Source: Camellia lanceoleosa
Taxonomy: Eukaryota; Streptophyta; Magnoliopsida; Ericales; Theaceae
DNA length: 64,000 nt
Assembly (NCBI GenBank): GCA_025200525.1
Contig: CM045762.1
Location: 76,071,217 to 76,135,216 of the forward strand
Direction of reading: 5' to 3'
The notes beneath the pieces were generated by a model, which was not told the DNA's origin, made no database searches, and was given only the letters and a program-made list of their open reading frames with translations. The position numbers and the translations under genes are program-made. Shown here in pieces: positions 58,651-64,000 of this stretch (position 1 is its first letter; each line of letters starts with the position of its first letter).

Positions 58651-60746
58651 ATGCTTATCACTTTATTTGATTATCTTTGGTTTTTTAAAATTTAAGTTTT
58701 TTTTTTCTTATTTTTAGTAAATTTTAATAAAAATTTACACAAATTTATTATTTTTTAGATATATTTAAAAAATAATATAATATTTGTAAAAAAAAAAAAC
58801 TTTATAAAATTCATCAAATAGAAAAAAATATATATAAAAAATTCAGTATATTTTTATATTTTATCCTATTTAATGAATTTTTTTTAAAAAAAATTGTATA
58901 AATTTTATACTTTTAAGTTTATCAAGAATAAGTAGATCTTAAAAAAAAGGTGATTAAAATATTTTAAAAAATCACTAAAAATAAAAAAAAAATATGAATT
59001 GAAAACTTAAAAAATTATTTTTGAAAATTTCAATCCAAAACATATGATTTTAGAATTTTTTAAATTATGCTCCATCTGTTTGAAATGTTTTAAAAATATT
59101 TTTCACATTTTTTTTTTTTGGTATGACCAAAATAAAGCTCTAAAAAATAATTTGAACGAAAATAAAAAATATTTTTTAAATTAAAATTTTATCAACATGC
59201 CACAATATCCAGCACCCCACCACAAACAACTTCCACCACCTCCCCTGCACCACCCAACCTCCAACACAAACTCCATCACCACTACCACTACATCATCCCC
59301 ACCATCTCACCACCAACACAACCTCCACATCCATCACCTTGACTATCCCACCTCCTCCTCCACCACTACCACCACAAATATAATCACCAATACATAAAAT
59401 TTAAAATCATAACCAAACATAAAAAGAAATATTTTTTACAAACAGTGGCCGAGACCAATGTGGATTTTTAAGGTTTAATTTGTTTTAAATTGAAAATACA
59501 ATAGCTGAGCATATGGTTGTTCATGCAGGAGTCTCTTGTCTTTCATCCCCAGCTAATCACAAAAAATTTGTGGTGACATCTCTCTTTGGAAATGGGGTAG
59601 GGAACTCAATATCACCATCACCATGCCAGCAAAATTATTTGGAGAACTCAATATCACCATCACCATCACCATCACCATCACCATTGGTTTGTTTCTCACA
59701 AAAATTTTTGGAAAAAATTCTCTACAAACAAATTTTCCAAAATAATCAAACCAAACAAATTTTTCCAAAAAAAATCTTAAAATTTTGTTTGGTTACCTAC
59801 TTTTCAAAATCACTCTCTCTCATACACATCAAATCAATCACTTTTTTTAAAACTATCTTCCCAAAACAATTTTCCAAAATCATTTTTGAAAAAAGGCAAA
59901 CCAAACAAATTTTCATAATTTTTATTTCAAAAACTACTCTATAAATACAAACCAAACACACCCATGTTTCTACCACTAAATGTCTTTTTAAGATTACAAT
60001 TTAGTAATGAGCACATCTTGATACGGACATGTATACAGATATATTAACACGATATCATTTTATTTTATTCTTTTTTGTTACATATATTAATATCATAGTT
60101 AATTATTAGCAAATGTTACATAAATTATTTTATTTTATTTATTTTTGATAATAGGGTGAACCTGAAAGAAATGCACCAAAGACTCCAAACTGCACCCACT
60201 AGGCTAATCCTTTGAGGTTAAAATGTTACGTATAATTATCTTTCTTATCTTATTTTCTCACTCTAAGATACAAATGAATGAATTTCATGTGCATTTACCG
60301 ATGTGGGCTCCAGTGAAAAAATGAGATTATGTATAGCACTCCTTTGAATTATTTTGCCTTTGTGGTCCAATATACAAATCAAAAATATTTTAATTTCGCT
60401 GACTTTAATATAGAACAAGACTAATATGTTAACAAAGAAGAAGGATAATTTTGTGTGAATTACATCTAGATTATAGTAATTTGAAAAAAAAAAAATCCTT
60501 CATTTTAAAATATATCATACATACACTACAATTCTCTTTTGTTTTCCCTGAATTTGGATATTTCACATATATGTGATGATAATCTGATATTACCCATTTC
60601 AAAGAGCTCCCATAACCAATTAATTTCATTACATTCTATCTTTAAAACCTCATAATTAGCAAACTATATCTATCAATTTTGGTTAACGTAGACAATCCAA
60701 TATTCAGAATTACACAAGACATGATCAAAAAAAAAAAAAAAACACT
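58651..60746. other. Non-coding, with CAYCAC microsatellite
   Basis: AT-rich DNA. A catcac-type array lies at 59653-59684 and a shorter one at 59611-59624, both preceded by gaactcaatatcacc. A Pro/His/Thr-rich opening (59197-59397) is low complexity. No gene seen. Confidence 0.5.
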
Positions 60747-61133
60747 TCAAACAAACACAAAAGGCCTTTTCAGTGTTTTTGAGCACTTTGTTTTGACATT
60801 AGAATTACATCGGTTTCTCTCTCCCCAACTCACAACAGTCGGCAACAACACCTCCGATGAAGATCCGATGAGATATCGTTGTGTAAGACCTCGACACGTG
60901 TTGCAAAGAAAGCATCTGATGTGCCTTTTTGCTATGAAATTAGCTCCATGTACCCATTTATCACATTTTCTGCACAAAAAGGCGTTGTCGGCATGGCAAT
61001 ATAATGAGGCTTGTGACTCGCAGAGCTCGCAAGCCACCGAGGGTTGGGTGGCATGGGCTGAAACTGCCTCTTTTTGGATCTCCGATCTCCGGAAGCCGCC
61101 TTGGCTTGGGTCTTCTTCTCTACCTTTGCACAT
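60747..61133 (-). CDS. Single B-box zinc-finger microprotein (BBX30/BBX31, miP1a/b-like)
   Basis: Intact 128-codon intronless gene. The start ATG 61133 is fixed by an in-frame TAA two codons upstream. Residues about 35-65 form one B-box: CELC ... LYCHADNAFLC, CDKWVH, then NFIAKRH, with all expected Cys, Asp and His ligands. There is no second B-box and no CCT domain, so it fits the short BBX microproteins. The C-terminus ends PFVFV, close to the PFVFL motif by which Arabidopsis miP1a/b recruit TOPLESS. Those proteins bind CONSTANS and delay flowering. Whether this gene does the same is inference. It begins MCKG, like its relatives. A TATA box lies 62 bp upstream. It is the only plausible functional host gene in the window. 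Confidence 0.88.
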   Translation of the reverse strand: MCKGREEDPSQGGFRRSEIQKEAVSAHATQPSVACELCESQASLYCHADNAFLCRKCDKWVHGANFIAKRHIRCFLCNTCRGLTQRYLIGSSSEVLLPTVVSWGERNRCNSNVKTKCSKTLKRPFVFV

Positions 61134-61185
61134 TTTTTAGAAGCCAAAAAAAACCAATATGGCCAAGAAGTTGGAAGGCAAATAG

Positions 61186-61195
61186 CCTTTTATAG
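61186..61195 (-). promoter_or_regulatory. TATA box of the B-box gene
   Basis: On the minus strand TATAAAAGGC, about 53-62 bp upstream of the start codon, in the expected place for a short leader. Confidence 0.6.
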
Positions 61196-61206
61196 CAATG
61201 TTGGTG

Positions 61207-61244
61207 CATGAATGAATGAAGGCAGTCTTTATCATTCATTCATG
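61207..61244. promoter_or_regulatory. Inverted repeat in the B-box promoter
   Basis: Perfect 13-bp arms catgaatgaatga (61207-61219) and tcattcattcatg (61232-61244), 12 bp apart, just upstream of the TATA box. Possible protein-binding site or a small foldback. Confidence 0.4.
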
Positions 61245-61491
61245 AAGGATATTTTGTGGCCTAAAATTTTTAGTATAATGACAGGAATGCCACTAGATGA
61301 CAACGTGTTACTGTTTTGTCTTCATTTTGCTACTCTCAAAAGACTTTTTGACTTGTTAGTTTTTAGTAAGTTAAATGTTGATAATTAGATTTTAGAAACT
61401 AAAAATCTCTCACCTTACTTTTCAAAAGTTACACTTTAATTTATTTAAATTATTTTTATATCATAAGTAAAAGTTATACTAAACATTTTAG

Positions 61492-62030
61492 TCCCGTTTG
61501 TTTTGAGTTATAGGAACGAGATTAGGATTCATAGTGAGGTGAGATCTACTAATATTATGTTGTTTTGAGAGATGGAGAGGAGATTCGTAATCCCCTCTCG
61601 ACTATGAATTCCCTTGGGTAGAGGATTAGAATAGACCCGTGAGACTTGGCATTAGAAATTAGTTCGCTAGACTATTTTTTTTAATTCATTTTTTACACGT
61701 TGGACATTTTTTTTTTAAACATTAATGTTTAATTTTTTATATTTTTTGTTAAGTAAAAATCATTGTTTTATTTGTTTTGGAAATTTTTTATGTTAAAATT
61801 TTTTTTACATGTTGGGCATTTTTTTTTAACATTAATGTTTAATGTTTTTGTATTTTTTATTTGTTTTTTTATTTTATATTTATTTTATGTAAAAATAATT
61901 TAACAATCCCTAAACCAACAACTATCATCAAAACAAATATAATTTTACTTAATTCTCTCACTATCAATCTCTTCACTAACAATCCTCTTACTATAAATCA
62001 TTTCCATTCTATTTGTAAAAATAAACAGGA
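61492..62030. mobile_element. Non-autonomous DNA transposon, about 539 bp, hAT-like
   Basis: The left end tcccgtttgtttt and the right end, reverse complemented, tcctgtttatttt are terminal inverted repeats with two mismatches. The flanks cattttag (61484-61491) and catttag (62031-62037) look like an imperfect 8-bp duplication. No coding region. Confidence 0.55.
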
Positions 62031-62364
62031 CATTTAGTATTATGCACCCAAAAAAAAAAAAAAAGACTTGATTAATTATTTCGTAAATGCAAATTTCTTG
62101 TGATGGGTTTTTATCAAAAATAATTCGTAGTGCCTTTTATGTTGCCCGCAGGTAATTTCTGATGGGAAAGATATTAGTGGGTTACTCATTTTAAGTTGCC
62201 TTGTTTAAGAAAAATGATGCCACAAACAAAATTTTCATATTCAAGTTGATGTGACAATATATATATTTAATAGAAAAAATAATAACTATAATTTTTGAAA
62301 TTATGAATCATAAAAATATATGTTTTGATTTGAAATGAAAGAATTAAAAAACACTAACAACCGC
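62031..62364. other. Non-coding
   Basis: AT-rich sequence between the DNA transposon and the RNase H-like copy; nothing recognised. Confidence 0.5.
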
Positions 62365-63227
62365 CAATTATCATTATTACAATTCCAAAATCTATTACAT
62401 TTCGCCCAACATGACTATCCATACATTTGAAAACACTAAAGACCACCTATTACTTTAAATTTACTCATCACACCAAAAATTCACTACAATATCTACCCAC
62501 TTCACTAAATAACCATAGCTTATATATTGGCAACCACCAAAAGAAGGATGACTCAAATTAAATTTTGACGGGGGAACCTACTTGAACAAAGAAGTTCCAC
62601 AAGAAGTAGATGCTATTCGCACAGGAATACTTTGAAACCACCAAAGAATTTGCATTTATGCTTTCGGAGACACAATACCAATGAAATCTGTAGAATATGC
62701 TGAAGCATCAGCTTTATGTCGTGGATTACAAATTGCAGCAGAAAATAAATGGACAAAGCTATGGACAGAAGGTGATGCAAAATTCTTAATCGAAACAATT
62801 CTTCACTATATACAAAGAAATTATTGCAGCACCATATGGAAACTCATAGGCAACATTCGAAGAAGAAGACAAAATTTCAAAGATTGCAAAATCACCTTCA
62901 TTGCAAAATCACCTTCATTCTTAGAGAAGACAACTTTGCAGCAGGTACATTGTGCAACCACATTAAAGGAAAATATGGCAACTTCAAATACGATGACAAA
63001 ATTTTACTATGCAAAATTAAAAATATTGTATAGCAAGAAAGACAAGGATGTATCTATACACATTGTACCTAATCACTCTAACACAGAGTACATCTTCTTC
63101 TTCTTACCTTTTGTAAACAAATCATCGTTGTACATATCTACTATAATGTATGAATTCAATTCTTTTCAATTGCTAAAAAAAATTGATTACTATGAATTTC
63201 AATATAAAAATTCTATACTTATTTAAT
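62365..63227 (+). pseudogene. Second RNase H-like pseudogene copy
   Basis: Paralogous to about 51150-51990, including the sequence after the stop. It shares TAG (62516-62518) and TGA (62633-62635) with TAG 51297 and TGA 51414, but keeps a Trp codon where the first copy has TAG 51618. A 17-bp internal duplication (aaaatcaccttcattgc) near 62890 shifts the frame. The Tyr/Asn-rich leader is mostly missing. Confidence 0.75.
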
Positions 63228-63229
63228 GT

Positions 63230-63807
63230 TGTTAGAGAAAATATATGATTCCCCACAAGTAAATCAATCAATGGGAATAAAAACTAATGTAGAAAAATTA
63301 AATCAAAAGCAACACAAGAATTTTACGTGGTTCCCTCAATGTGAGGCACGTCCACAGGATCGAAATCCGATTCTACTATCAACCAAATAAGTTTTCAAAC
63401 GATTACAAACGAGACACGAATGATCTCACAAACCACCCTTAAGTGAATTCCAAATAATCACAAATAAACAAGAGGAAAGACCTCACCAAATAGATGAACC
63501 AAAATCTTCAAACCAGAATTGAAGAAGACCCAAAATAACGAACCAAACTATACTTCAAAGCACAAACCCAACGAAGACAAAACAATCTGTAGCAGCTGCC
63601 GCTATTCACCAAGCAAACTCACTGAATCAGGAAGCACTAATCTCACCAACAATTAATGATAACCCAATGGTTGCTCACCTTTGAAAAACCAAAAAATAAG
63701 GCAGTCGTTTACATGCTTTGGAAGAAACAATATCTATATATAATGTTAAATCTTGAGTTTGTTTTATCAAAACCCTAGTTGTAACCAAGTTAAATTGGAT
63801 CTCCACA
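63230..63807. mobile_element. Possible copia-type LTR
   Basis: Starts TGTTAGAGAAAATATATG and ends ggatctccaca. It contains gaattttacgtggttccc and gaggcacgtccac, which I associate with plant copia LTRs. The flanks aatgt and aatta agree at only three of five bases, and no second LTR or primer-binding site is in view, so status (solo or 5' LTR) is open. Confidence 0.35.
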
Positions 63808-63812
63808 AATTA

Positions 63813-63988
63813 AGGGTTGGTTTGGCAAGTTTCAAAAAAGTCAAAAAGTCACTATCCTATTTAAGTCACATCATCTTATTTAAGTCACATCACCTCTTTA
63901 ACACATCACTTCAGACCCAACTCAAATCCAACTCATATTTTATAAAAAGTCAAAAAATGCACTTATTTAGATCATCCCAAACAACCCC
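63813..63988. mobile_element. MITE, 176 bp, TTA duplication
   Basis: The left end agggttggtttgg and the right end (reverse complement) aggggttgtttgg form inverted repeats. TTA flanks both sides (63810-63812, 63989-63991). Related in ends and interior (tcaaaaagtcac) to 274-494 and 57360-57491. Confidence 0.75.
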
Positions 63989-64000
63989 TTATATAATATA

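Noticed and set aside
59197..59397. Pro/His/Thr-rich 66-codon frame
   Set aside because: Composition-driven frame over cacc/cat repeats; no supporting context.
59513..59944. 143-codon plus-strand frame
   Set aside because: Low-complexity sequence with a catcac microsatellite; no recognisable domain.
1..64000. tRNA, rRNA genes, CRISPR arrays
   Set aside because: None seen. tRNA-like strings are only retrotransposon primer-binding sites, and direct repeats lack CRISPR spacing.

Overview
The window looks like heterochromatic nuclear DNA of a flowering plant, probably a eudicot. It is AT-rich, contains spliced pseudogenes with canonical plant introns, and carries plant-type Helitrons, Ty1/copia and Tat-lineage Ty3/gypsy retrotransposons, solo LTRs and MITEs. 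Only one gene looks like an intact host gene: an intronless single B-box microprotein gene at 60747-61133 on the minus strand. No rRNA, tRNA or CRISPR signal was seen.

Layout. 1-9150 plus 13062-13546 is an array of diverged, partly tandem copies of an unclassified non-coding repeat. Elements have inserted into single copies, so the other copies show the empty sites: a TTA-flanked MITE (274-494), a 2.2-kb solo LTR (1579-3760), a Mutator-like MITE carrying a 7-bp minisatellite (5389-5629), and a complete gag-only Ty1/copia element (9156-13061, TSD ATTTT). From about 13547 to 22054 lies a decayed Helitron whose Rep/helicase is readable in one frame broken only by stop codons, and whose N-terminal exons are tandemly duplicated.

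22105-24250 is the most unusual segment: an endogenous geminivirus-like sequence. It holds a coat/shuttle-protein-like pseudogene, a 30K-type movement-protein-like ORF in the same orientation, and a convergent Rep with a preserved intron. To my knowledge this arrangement is closest to citlodaviruses.

A second Helitron-derived block follows: PIF1-like helicase (26190-27575), a six-exon RPA1-like pseudogene (27734-30120), an RNase H-like pseudogene (50925-51812) and a Helitron-type 3' end at 52404. It is split by a 16.2-kb Tat-type Ty3/gypsy element (32720-48882) in minus orientation. That element carries gag-pol with dual RNase H, an antisense three-exon extra ORF and two tandem arrays. One of its LTRs is truncated and followed by a 344-bp copy of the host flank. 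Its pol is in turn interrupted by a 4.5-kb solo LTR (38920-43460, TSD CTAAC). A relative of that LTR lies at 52544-55762.

The right end (55763-64000) holds non-coding DNA, three MITEs, the B-box gene, a second RNase H-like pseudogene sharing stop codons with the first, and a possible copia-type LTR. Boundaries and frames were read by eye. Family assignments rest on recognised motifs and not on database searches.
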